Part shown: positions 1-10,663 of the stretch, piece by piece
Layout of the letters: every line of letters starts with the position of its first letter
Position numbering within the stretch: position 1 is the first letter of the stretch
From: Limnephilus marmoratus
Taxonomy: Eukaryota > Arthropoda > Insecta > Trichoptera > Limnephilidae
Reading direction: 5' to 3'
NCBI GenBank assembly: GCA_917880885.1
Contig: OU862920.1
Span: 44,241,019-44,305,018 of the forward strand
DNA length: 64,000 nt
Notes under the pieces: model-generated
The model's database searches: none
Told to the model about the DNA's origin: nothing
Seen by the model: the letters and a program-made list of their open reading frames with translations, nothing else
Translations under genes and position numbers: made by a program

Positions 1-279
1 CAAAAGCCTGAATTTTAAAGTATTCAAAGAATTTTAAGAATAGGTACGTACATAACTTGAAAACAACTTTTTTCCATATTTTTCGAAAACGATTCCTGGG
101 TTTGGAAACCATTTTCTGTGACAGCTAAATCAGTAGGCCTTAGCGCAAGTGAGTATGAAAATCTAATTGATTTAATTAGAGACTCTTACTTGAAACAAAA
201 ATACAAAGATCAGCCTTTCAATGATTTCTGGGTGAGTTTGTCAGAAGAGTAGGTACCCCAATTTATCAAAACACGCTTA

Positions 280-471
280 TATTTTTGTTATTTGTTTTTG
301 GGGTGTTATGCCGTGTTGCACTACCTCCTCATTTAGCCAACGTTTCGGACAGCGTTACAGTGTCCATCATCACACATCTGCATCAGGGCACTGTAACGCT
401 GTCCGAAACGTTGGCTAAAGGAGGAGGTAGCGCAACACGGCATAACACCCCAAAAACAAATAACAAAAATA
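280..471. repeat. Foldback hairpin, family R, copy 1
   Basis: Two 83-bp arms (280-362 and 389-471) are near-perfect reverse complements around a 26-bp loop. A second copy in inverted orientation lies at 58346-58492, and homology continues past the hairpin there (about 471-505 matches 58317-58345). The copies therefore belong to a larger mobile unit. The open frame through it is a by-product of the hairpin. Confidence 0.9.
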
Positions 472-505
472 CTTTTGGCCGTGAAAATCTAAAATCATAT
501 CCCTC

Positions 506-1392
<887 letters not shown>

Positions 1393-2731
1393 ATGGCTGC
1401 TAGCTCAACTCATCTAATTGGATTTTCGAAAACTTTTCGACACGAATCTCTGGGTATGTTGACCATAATGGAAACAAAGGATAAAATATGGGATGTGCAA
1501 GGTGCCTTTATGAGTGGAAGGGGATGCATGGACCAGATTTTCTCCTTGCGTATGCTCACTGAGAAGTTTCTGGCGAAAAACCAGAAACTTTTCTGCGCTT
1601 TTGTAGATCTACAAAAAGCATACGACCGAGTCGACAGGAAAAAGTTATGGAAGGTGTTGTCCAAGTATGGAGTGAATACAAATCTCATACAGGCAATTGC
1701 GTCTCTGTACGAGGGAAGCGTTGCGTGTGTTAGGGTGAACGGTGGTTTTACGGGGTGGTTTGACATCACAAAAGGTGTCAAGCAAGGCTGCGTAATGTCA
1801 CCATGGTTATTCAATCTAAACATGGATAATTGTATGCAAGAATTGAAAGAGGTGGGATTGGGCGCGAAATTGGGTAATCTGAAAGTATGTTGCCTGTTGT
1901 ATGCTGATGATGCGGTGCTGATTTCTAATACTATGGAAGATCTACAGTCTCTCGTATCTAGGATGAATGAAGTATGTATGAAGAATGAGTTAATGATGAA
2001 TGTAAGTAAGTCTAAAGTCATGGTGTTTGAAAGAGAGAGTACGAAAACAGTATGCAACATAGTTGTGAATGATGAATACTTGGAGCAGGTGGATGAGTTT
2101 GTGTATCTGGGTAGTATGTTTACGAGAGATGGGAAGGCTGATAGAGATATTGAAAGAAGGGTGAATGCCGGTAACTCCATTAATGGTGGACTGAATGCCG
2201 TTGGCGCTAATAAAAAAACTGTCGAAAGAAGCGAAGCTAGCAGTCCACAATGGAGTCCTGGTACCTACCCTGATGTATGGCAGTGAGGCATGGAACTGGC
2301 AGAGGAAGGATGAAAGTAAGCTGAATGCTGTTGAAATGAGATCCCTGAGACGTATGTGTGGTAAAACAATGTATGATCGTGTGAGAAATGTGGATATCCG
2401 CAAAGAATGTAAGGCTGATGTAAGCATAATGAGTAAGATTAAGAAAGGGACCCTCAGATGGTTTGGGCATGTAGAGCGAATGAACGAAGAAAGTAGTGTA
2501 AGAAAAATATATGACGCGAATGTGAATGGTAGAAGAAGTCGGGGACGCCCGAGGAAGACGTGGCACGATCAAGTGAATCAAATACTTGAGTCGGGCCATG
2601 TCAAAAGTCAGAACAATAGAAGAGAATGTATGAGACGATGTATGAATGTGAGTGAGGCAAAGAGTGTGTGCCAAGACCGAGTTGTTTGGCGGTCCGTCCT
2701 CTCTGCCTACCCCTGCGGGGAAACGGCGTGA
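1393..2731 (+). pseudogene. RTE-like LINE reverse transcriptase relic (LINE-A)
   Basis: This is the reverse transcriptase and C-terminal part of a non-LTR retrotransposon. Frame 1 (1393-2286) carries the finger/palm region with a GAFMSGRGCMDQ stretch, FVDLQKAYDRVDR, GVKQGCVMSP and the catalytic LLYADDAVL box near 1900. The frame then moves by one base to 2195-2731, which carries YGSEAWNW, LRWFGHVERM and GRRSRGRPRKTWHDQV, a tail region typical of RTE-like and related insect elements. The break coincides with a run of seven A at 2212-2218. The endonuclease domain is missing, so the copy is 5' truncated; its exact 5' edge is unclear. Degraded relatives lie at 36795, 40735, 43655, 45765 and 51445. 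The clade is my inference; reverse transcriptase identity is secure. Confidence 0.88.
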
Positions 2732-2734
2732 TGG

Positions 2735-2752
2735 TTAGTTAGTTAGTTAGTT
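2735..2752 (+). repeat. (TTAG)n 3' tail of LINE-A
   Basis: Four TTAG units follow the LINE-A stop codon directly. RTE-type LINEs commonly end in a short tandem repeat rather than poly(A), which fits this family. Confidence 0.75.
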
Positions 2753-3310
2753 CTTGATGGATGTTCTCCTTTAATTGGAGTATAGTCGCTAATTTATTTT
2801 GGTAAACTCTGGAAGGTAAACTATGGCAGGTACTATCTTGCTGTATCCAAGTCTAATTAGGCTTGATCAGACGACCTTGACTATCCTTTGTCCTGCCTCT
2901 GACTACCCAACGCTGAATTTTCTGTTAGTCTTCGGGTATTTTACCCCAAATATTCAGTTAACTTTCTTTGAGGCTTCACTGAGTGGTTGGCTAAGGGACA
3001 CGGAAGCTAAGTGTAGTTTATGGTCGGACCGAAAACCACATTTTTTGTTGGTACTTGCCAATTGATTTGAGATTTATTGTATTATATTACTTATGTTCTC
3101 TATTTTATGCAGGTGATTGCGGGTTTTTACAGATGCAATGCCGCCTCATGGAGCCTCATGAATGAGTTTTTCTTTTGCCCTGTTTAATTTATCTTTGTCT
3201 TACTAACCTATTTTTTGCATTTTATTTTTCCTGTTAAGCACTTACATACTGCTTACTAACATCGTATGCAAGGACACTGGAGGTCTGGATTCGTTAAAAA
3301 TAAATAAATG
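2753..3310 (+). mobile_element. Possible LINE 3' untranslated fragment
   Basis: The stretch has no coding signal but ends in an A-rich (AAATA)-like tail at about 3293-3307, as the jockey-like elements in this window do. Assignment rests on the tail only. Confidence 0.3.
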
Positions 3311-4030
3311 TAGCTTCGTTTAACAAAAAAAATTAGAATCTTGCGAGAGCCTTGAAGGAGTAACCATCAGTTACATATACCAGGGCGGGTAAGAGGTGAA
3401 TTACCTCCACTGCATCCAAGTCTATTATTGTAACTAACGAACTACTGCAACTATGATTTTAAAAAATTCTACCGCCAAAGCATCTGAAGCTTGCGCGTCA
3501 AAGCGTCAAAGCATCAAAAGCTTGCGCGTCGACATATTCGGATTGTCTCGTACAGACATGTTTACTTGTGTCTTGTTCTCTTCGCTCCTACTCCATTGCA
3601 GCCCTATTTGTTTTCGATTGAGAATCGTGCCGGTTTCTACCATGTTTTAATTAAATTAACACTTAGGCACCGATTAATACTCTGTAATTGGTGATGCGAA
3701 CGAAATAGGCGGCGTGCATCATTTTTTTTGTAACACAGAATAAAATCATTGTTGAACAGAATAGAACATATGTTAGTAAAAATGTTTTACACAAAAAGCG
3801 CGTTGCTCTCCCGTAAAGCGATCCATTGTGACTAAATTTCAAACATTTCAAAGAAGCAAGGAGCCGTGCATAACTGCCCCCGCACTGCTCCCTCGTTCGG
3901 AATCCACGTTAACACGATTACAATAGTGCAAATATTATTATTATATAGATAAATATCTAATACGACATCTTTCATTCTTTTGTGGCACTTTATCTCTTCT
4001 CTATCTTCTCTATCTCTATCTCTACATCTT
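3311..4030. other. Unassigned sequence
   Basis: Contains a short imperfect duplication of a GCTTGCGCGTC motif (3488-3535) and CTATCT-rich sequence at 3990-4030. No gene seen. Confidence 0.45.
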
Positions 4031-4797
4031 CTCTACATATTATAAAATAAAGTCCCCCGCGCCATCTTTCTGTCTGTCTGTCTGTCTGTTCGCGATAAAC
4101 TCGAAAACTACTGAACGGATTTTCATTCGGTTTTCACCAATAGATAGAGTGTTTCGTGAGGAAGGTTTACGTATGTAATTTGTCAAGGATTTGTGTAAAT
4201 TGGTTGAAACATAACGATAATTGTTAGAAGTGTCGGAAAAATTCCAGCCGCCTGGTAGCTTTCATCGAAAACGCTGCCTAATCCTTTTGGGATATAACAA
4301 AACAACGCATGTTGAGATATTCCTCTTTTATAGATCTACAAAAAAGTCCGCGATGGCATATATCTATCTTTTACGGATAGCTTACTATACGCATTCTATC
4401 TTCTTATCTTATTATTCTTATCAATTGCATATTAGATATAATGTGTACAGTAAGAGTAAGCTATCCGTAAAAGATAGATATATGCCATCGCGGACTTTTT
4501 TGTAGAAATATAAGAGGAATATCCCACCATTAATTGTTTTGTTAAATTCCAAATGGATTAGGCAGTGTTTTCGATGAAAGCTACCAGGCGGCTGGACTTT
4601 TTTCCGACACTTCTAACAATTATCGTTAAGTTTCAACCAATTTACACAAATCATTGACAAATTACATTCTTAAATCTTCCTCGCGAAATACTCTATATAA
4701 TGGTGAAAACCGCATGAAAATCCGTTCAGTAGTTTTCGAGTTTATCGCGAACAGACAGACAGACGGCGCGGGGGACTTTACTTTATAATGTGTAGAG
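4031..4797. mobile_element. Head-to-head Helitron 5' ends forming a 767-bp palindrome
   Basis: The left arm (4031-4386) and right arm (4455-4797) are reverse complements with moderate divergence around a 68-bp spacer. Each outer end reads inward as CTCTACATATTATAAA or close to it, then an AAAGTCCCCCGCGCC block and a TCTG repeat. That resembles the 5' terminus of short lepidopteran Helitrons. The structure is therefore two 5' halves joined tail to tail. A partial relative lies at 18482-18785 and the same family supplies the element at 9947-14181. Confidence 0.8.
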
Positions 4798-4915
4798 ATA
4801 GAGATAATTATCTCGAAAAATACATTTTTGTTGCATATGCATTTTTGAGTTTTTTTTTAATAAGATAGGTAAGTGCCAAATTATATGAGTCGAAATTTAA
4901 GTTTTGTGGTAGGTA

Positions 4916-5214
4916 TCATCATTACACAGTATAAAATGAAGTCGCTCAAAATGTATGTGCGCATAGATCTTTTAAACTACGCAACAGATTTTCATGCGGT
5001 TTTCACCAATAGATAGAGTGATTAAAGAGGAAGGTTTATATGTATAATAAATGCTTATTATAGTAGAGAAAAGCCGAGAAATTCAAATATTCAATTTAGG
5101 CAACGGGCAGCGGGCAGCGGGCAGCTGGCGAGCGGATGGTGTGGATTTTATAAAGGTTGGGTAAATGGCGTTGTGTTTCGTTAGCCACAGCAACGTGTGG
5201 CCGGGTCTGCTAGT
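4916..5214 (+). mobile_element. Non-autonomous Helitron, copy 1
   Basis: It ends in CTAG followed by T (5210-5214) after a GTGTGGCCGGGTCTG stretch. A close copy in the same orientation lies at 48654-48937. Both carry a GGCAGCGGGCAGC-type stretch; here the unit is repeated three times. Confidence 0.7.
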
Positions 5215-5578
5215 GTGAATGTATACTGTAGATGTCGTTGTAAGGATAGTTGTTTGATCGCACAATATGTTAGACTTTGAGAGAATCGAGAAAGACGACG
5301 ACGATAAGCCCATGATCGAAGCATGGCATGAAATAGAAATAAATATATTAAATACCATTGCGCTGAAGAAAATTCTTACTTGAATTGATAGTACTGAATT
5401 CATGAAATATTTTAAGTGCTATCTCGATAATTAAAAACGAAACGTGAAAATGTACACAAACTATATTTGCTCATGAAAAAATATGTTAATCTTATTAAAA
5501 GGCTTTTAGAATGCATTGTTTGAAAACCAAACACTGCTTGAAAACCAGGAAATTTCAAACAAAACATCAAACAAAAAA
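5215..5578. other. AT-rich sequence, nothing recognised
   Basis: No open frame or repeat structure that I can support. Confidence 0.45.
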
Positions 5579-6057
5579 TCTAATATATAAAATTCTCGTG
5601 TCACGGTGTTTGTTACCATACTCCTCCGAAACGGCTGGACCAATTTTGATGAAATTTTGTGTGCTTATCTGGTAGGTCTGAGAATCGACCAACATCTATT
5701 TTTCATACCCCTAAAAGTAAAGGGTGTTCCACTCCGAAGAAAATTATTTTCCCCATAAATTTTGTATGGAACGAATTCTCCTATTTTGAAAGAACTGCAG
5801 CAATATTGTAAGGGGTATAATATTGAACTGTGAACCGGGGGAGGGGGGAGGAGGAAGGGGGGAGGGGGGAGGGGGGAAAGGAACTCAGGAAGGGGGGTTA
5901 GCGGGACGGGGGAAGGGGAGAAGTGGAGTGGGGAGAGGGAGAGGGAACGCGAGAGGGGAAAGGATACGCAGGGAAAAACAATTTAGATCAATTCAGCTAA
6001 TAAGTTGACAACAGTTTTTGATTCTGAGGCGGTACGAAGTTCGCCGGATCAGCTAGT
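5579..6057 (+). mobile_element. Non-autonomous Helitron with purine tract
   Basis: The element starts TC after an A and ends CTAG before a T, the Helitron insertion signature. The 5' part reads TATAAAATTCTCGTGTCACG and the 3' end has a short GGCG/CGCC hairpin about 10 bases before CTAG. A G/A-rich tract (about 5836-5965) fills the centre. The open frame through the tract (glycine, arginine, glutamate only) is low-complexity translation, not a gene. Confidence 0.85.
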
Positions 6058-6129
6058 ATTTTTATAATAATGTTTAAGAGCGTTTAACCAGCCAGCGGAC
6101 GAAAATCCACATTTCGTCGAAAGTTGTTC

Positions 6130-6790
6130 TTCCGATCGTGCAGGGCGGTTACAATGAGAAAGATTGATTTTTCTTCGTACCAGCTTTTTAAAATTATAAC
6201 TCAATATCGAATTTATTTCAATCCAAGTTAGCTTTAATTTATACCTTCATCTAAAAATGCTGAAAGGCGTGATGATAAAACTGTTAAAATAGTGTACTTT
6301 TTGTAATTATTTTTTGATTATAAGTATTTATCATTTTTCAATAATGTCTAAATTTAATAAGAATGTTAAAAAAACTGAAATATATTAGTTTGTAAGTGCG
6401 CAAATAAATACACAAATGGACCAATTTTCGTCAAGAAACACATGTACGTACATATTTTTTAATGATTTTATTGAAACTAAAATTAAAATTCTAATACATG
6501 ACTTTGCTAGATAATGTATTGATTTATTTTACTGCATGATTACATTATTTGAAATGGGTGTGGTATAATACAAAAACTTTTTTGAAAATTTAACAAATCT
6601 GCCAACGACCTATGGAATAACCTTATTATACTAAAAATTAAAAAAATTCTTAAAATTTATTACATAACTATGCTAGATAAAAGAACAATCTTTCGAAATC
6701 CATTTATAATTTTTTGTGGAAAAGAGTCAATACGTCTAAAAACTTTTTTGAAAATGACGTATTTCCGGCTTTCTCTGGTAATGCCCTCTT
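6130..6790 (+). repeat. Interspersed repeat family E, copy 1
   Basis: It is related over about 650 bp to 44790-45440 in the same orientation. Both begin with a CAGGGCGGTT..GATGAGAAAGATTGAT-like stretch and end near a TTTGAAAATGAC..TTTCCGG stretch. AT-rich, no coding capacity, class unknown. Confidence 0.6.
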
Positions 6791-6999
6791 AACAACGAAG
6801 TGATTGCTTCCTGTATAAGTTTTAGTGAAGCATTTTATGTAATATCGTGATTTAATCACAGTTGATTCCCCGATACTTCCCCCCCCCCGGGCATACTTAC
6901 ATAGCCAGGTAAAATACGGTATTCCTGCTACTTACACAAAATATAACTAATGTAAGTTTTACACCATCTCTTTTTTCAGCCCGATTCCACTTTTTTTTT

Positions 7000-7260
7000 T
7001 TTACATGAATACCGCACAAGAGTACCAACTGCTCCCGTCTGGAGCCAGTGGGACTATGGAATCCCGATTGGGGTATGTTGTGAGGCTGAAGGCAGTGGGG
7101 AGGGGAAGGAGATATGGAAGAGGAAGGTGGGGAAGTACCTGGCTATTCAGATCTGGTCACCAAACACGGCAGAAGCCATTCCAAGCAACGTTTCAATTCT
7201 GAATGGTGGTCTTAAAACAGGGCGATACTGAGAGTATCTTCCACTCTGACTTAGTGACCA
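7000..7260 (+). repeat. Interspersed repeat family H, copy
   Basis: A non-coding family that includes GAGTACCAACTGCTCCCGTC, GGGGAGGGGAAGGAGAT and CACCAAACACGGC motifs. Other copies: 47925-48165 (+), 20945-21125 (-), and four inside the palindrome at 23652-26370. Purine-rich core; class unknown. Confidence 0.65.
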
Positions 7261-7283
7261 AAGTGAAAAATTTTCGCTTTTCG

Positions 7284-7424
7284 CGATCGCTATTTTCATC
7301 TATATTTCCATATCTACGATTTCAGTTGGCATCACAGCAAACAGCAAGGGTCATGTGTTGTTTGCAGTGATGATGATTGAAATGGTAGATATGAAAATAG
7401 AGATGAAAATAGCGGTCGCGTAAA
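7284..7424. repeat. Imperfect foldback hairpin
   Basis: A GCGATCGCTATTTTCATCT-like left arm (about 7284-7345) pairs with a right arm ending ATGAAAATAGCGGTCGCG (about 7360-7424). Confidence 0.65.
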
Positions 7425-7564
7425 GCGACACATGTTGAAATTGGTCTCTGAAAGGCTGTGTAGAGAGTGTGTACCGCTGAATAAAGAGAGCATAAAACGT
7501 ATTTTCATTCAAATGCATCAAGAATAACACTCCATGTGTAATAATGTGTACATCCAGTAGAGGA

Positions 7565-8108
7565 TTTAGGGGGGGGGGGGGGGGGGCACGGGGGCACGTG
7601 ATACCCAGACGGTATTTTTGTGTACTGTGGAGATTCCATCACAGTACATAGTTAGAAGCTAAAACTGTCTTTATTAAACATTAATTTAATTTTTCGATTG
7701 TTTTGACACTTTCATAAACCTTCCTATAGATATATACTTGAACTTGTAGAAATAAATTTGAAGTATGATACTTCAAGTTTATTTCTAACAGTTATTGTTG
7801 ATTTTTTTGCCCGTCCGCCCCTTGTGCCCGCCCAGAAAAAATCCTAACAGTAATTGTTGATTGTTTTGCGCGTTCGCCCCTTGTGCCCCCCCCCCCCTAG
7901 AAATAAATCCTAAGAGCAATTGTTGATTTTTTGACCGTCCGTCCCTTGTGCCTCCCGTGGAAAAAAAAGCCTAACAGTAATTGTTGATATTTTGCCCGTC
8001 CACCCCTTGTGCTCCCCCCTCAGGAACAAAATCCTAACTGTAATTGTTGATTTTTTTTCCCGTTCGCCCCTTTTGCCCCCCCCCAGAAATAAATCCTGGA
8101 TCCGCCCT
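7565..8108. repeat. Poly(G) run and five-unit minisatellite
   Basis: A G run of about 18 (7569-7586) precedes five imperfect 60-65 bp units (about 7785-8098). Each unit reads roughly TAACAGTAATTGTTGATTTT, then GCCCGTTCGCCCCTTGTGCC, a C run, and AGAAATAAATCC. C-run length varies most. The block ends in CTGGATCCGCCC, which complements a GAGGATTTAGGG-like start only weakly, so element borders are not certain. Confidence 0.75.
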
Positions 8109-8109
8109 T

Positions 8110-8697
8110 GTGTACATCAGCACAATATTGTGTATAAGTATGAAAATTGAATTTCGTCGATCAATTCGTTTGATATCCATACCAACTTATTATTAAAGGT
8201 ATTTTTGAAGCCGATAGGCGATAAAGTTTAAATTAACACCGGCCGCCAAGGCAAAAATATTTCAATGTTTAAGGTAATTTTCTAAATAATTAAAATTTCC
8301 ACAATGTACAATAAAATCACAACCAAAAGATGTTAGCAAGTACAAGATTTTTAACTTTAAAGCAGTTTATGTATGTCTGATATTTTATTGTTTTCTGGGC
8401 TTATAAAAAAAAAATCGATCATTTAAAAGGAATTAATGCGTGGGCTACTAGCATCTAAAAAGAGTCTAAAATATTTCTAAGCAACCTAATTTTCAAACCA
8501 AAAGCACACGATTTTACATTGCTTAGTGGTGCTTCACAGACTTTGTCAAGTGAGGTGGGTAAAAGAAATCTACATACATAAATGAAAATAAAATAAACGC
8601 CCGGGTTGCCGGCACTGAAACTGAAACTGAACTGCATCTCCTTAAAGTTAATTTTTCAATACCTAAGTAACTCACAGAAATTCCGCATACTATAAAT
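8110..8697. other. AT-rich sequence, nothing recognised
   Basis: Short minus-strand frames reach into the next repeat; no supported gene. Confidence 0.45.
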
Positions 8698-9009
8698 TTT
8701 TGAAGTAAGAACTTCTTTAGCACCGTTGTGTTTTGAAACTCGATGAAACGAAAAATAGCGACACTAAAAAGAGATAAACACATATTTCTTTAGGATTTAG
8801 CCTGCGAGAGAATGAGATAGACTAATCGGTGTCCTCTTTGTGCGGTGTTTCGTAGCCTACCGGCCTCCTCTGTGTGCTTCGTAGAATAAAATGTAAAATA
8901 ATTTTTAAACTTGATTACAATATTATAATTAATAAAACTCATTCGCCTCATTCTCTAGAAGTTTAGTTTTTTGAAGGTTTGCGCTGAACTGCACACATGA
9001 TTTTTTTCC
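8698..9009 (-). repeat. Family F element, minus copy
   Basis: Family F is the commonest repeat here. On its plus strand it reads AATCAGAGTGTGCA..CACACG, then CTCATTCTCTCGCAGGCTAA, GTCTCTTTTTAGTGTCGC and CGGTGCTAAAGAAG. This copy has extra sequence in its middle (about 8885-8960). No coding capacity. Confidence 0.8.
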
Positions 9010-9036
9010 AGGTTCGATTCATTCTATGTAAAGCGC

Positions 9037-9902
9037 AATAGGCCACTTGCATGGACTTCATAACGACTTGGAAAAAATCGTGCGGATAGAGTTTTTTTTA
9101 CTAAGATTACGAAAATGTTAGTAAAAATTTTTAGAAATGTACAGTTTTTTTTTTATTTTTAAATAAATAAATCCATTATTTGGGCTCGTGACGTCACTAT
9201 ATGAAAATGTACCGTCGCTGAAAATGTTCCTATTAATTTTATAAAATTCCACACTGATTTATTTTTTTATATGGCATCATTTTGATTTCAGGCGAATTTT
9301 TGAATTCGTTCACTAGATTTATTGTTTGTTCTCTGCGAACTTATCATTTGGTTTGAGTTTTTGACAGATGTTCTGAAGAGAACCCCATACAATTAATGAT
9401 GTACGGGGTTCTCTTCAGAACGTGAAGATGATGTTGGTACGTGTTTTAGAGGTATAATGATTACGGTGCTGATTTTAACAAAATAAAATTTTATAATTTT
9501 CTTATTATTATTACAATTTACAAGTTCAAGTATATTACATTGAATTTAGTAATATAGACGCTGTACATTATAATGATTTATGATCAATAAGATGGATAAG
9601 GAAAAAAAATATTTATGAGATGTAATATTTTTGGTATGCCTCTTTATTCTCCTGTGCCATTCGTGTGGAAAACGTTCTTTTTTTTTAATGATTTTCGGCT
9701 ATGTAATTATCGTTTTTTCACACCTATAAAATTATGTCCCGTCTTTCCGGTTTATAAAAAATGGTCTGATTTTTCGGTTTGAAATTTTCAAAAAATCCCC
9801 AGGGTTTCAAAAATACGATTAACAAAAAAAAATTCAGAATGTCTTAGAATATTTGCCTAAACCGGAAAAAAATTTAAAAAAATGTGATGCAAGTGGCCTA
9901 TT
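9037..9902. mobile_element. TIR element family J, copy 1
   Basis: The ends are the perfect 16-bp inverted repeat AATAGGCCACTTGCAT (9037-9052 and 9887-9902). The outermost shared TA could be a TA target duplication, in which case the element is 9041-9898. There is no transposase frame, so it is non-autonomous. Related copies: 14507-15262 and 37284-38075. This copy alone contains an inverted duplication (9370-9421) that makes a perfect hairpin. Confidence 0.85.
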
Positions 9903-10153
9903 GGAAAAAGTCACCCTGTTTGCAAGTTAGAATGAAATATTAAATACTAGCTAACCCGGGTCGCGTTGTTGTGGCTAATGAAGCACAACGCCATCTACTG
10001 ACAACGTCATTAACAACCTTTATAACCAACGCAATCTTTTAATTTCCACACCGCCCCCTTGCCAGCTCGCTCCCTTTATATATTGTATATATCAACCAAT
10101 TTACACAAAACCTTGACAAATTGTATACATAACCTTACTCATGAATCACTCTA
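9846..10153 (+). repeat. 308-bp target-site duplication, left copy
   Basis: Identical base for base to 13778-14085. It holds the right end of family J copy 1, a 44-bp spacer and about 207 bp of the Helitron. It abuts the 5' edge of the jockey/CR1-like element. Confidence 0.92.
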
Positions 10154-10663
10154 ATGTGCGGACGTTTCTGGAAAACAATAGCTGAAATGGAGGAGAGAAA
10201 AATACGTGCCAATAATATAATAATGTTCAACGTTCCTGAGAGCACGGCTACATTACAATCGGACTGCATAAATGAAGATCGGAGTCAAGTTTCCAATATA
10301 CTCCAAAAAGTGGACAATATTGACACCACCCACCTACAAATATATAGGTTGGGACGAAAAAATGCTGATAAAACTCGCCCTATCAAGATTGTACTTTCAG
10401 ATTCGAACCAAGCCAAACTTGTGCTATTGAAAAAAACAATACCTCTGGATAAAAATACTATTAAAATAAAACATGACCTAACCGTACTGCAACGTCAACA
10501 AATTACAAGTTTGTGGAAGGAGCTGGAAAATAGGCAAAACAACGGAGAAACCAATTTAACTATAAAGTACATAAATTCAACACCCAAAATAGTTTATTCA
10601 CTTCCAAAAAACTCGTCAAGCCGTCATCGAGAAGACTCTACTACCAGAACGTCAGAGGTTTAA
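10154..10663 (+). CDS. LINE-B ORF1, RNA-binding protein-like, 169 aa
   Basis: The frame starts exactly at the element's 5' edge, so the ATG may be internal to a longer ORF1. The region NIIMFNVPES (about residues 22-31), LQIYRLGRK (about 62-70) and RPIKIVLSDSNQAKLVLLKK (about 75-94) has the spacing of the RRM-like fold found in ORF1 of several LINE clades, followed by a helical segment with KHDLTVLQRQQITSLWKELE-like residues. It has no zinc knuckle. It overlaps the ORF2 frame by about 50 bases. The likely role is as a chaperone binding the element RNA. Function is inferred from position and motifs. Confidence 0.7.
   Translation: MCGRFWKTIAEMEERKIRANNIIMFNVPESTATLQSDCINEDRSQVSNILQKVDNIDTTHLQIYRLGRKNADKTRPIKIVLSDSNQAKLVLLKKTIPLDKNTIKIKHDLTVLQRQQITSLWKELENRQNNGETNLTIKYINSTPKIVYSLPKNSSSRHREDSTTRTSEV

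Noticed and set aside
7785..8098. CRISPR-like array of spaced repeats
   Set aside because: Five imperfect contiguous units with no unique spacers, in an insect genome.
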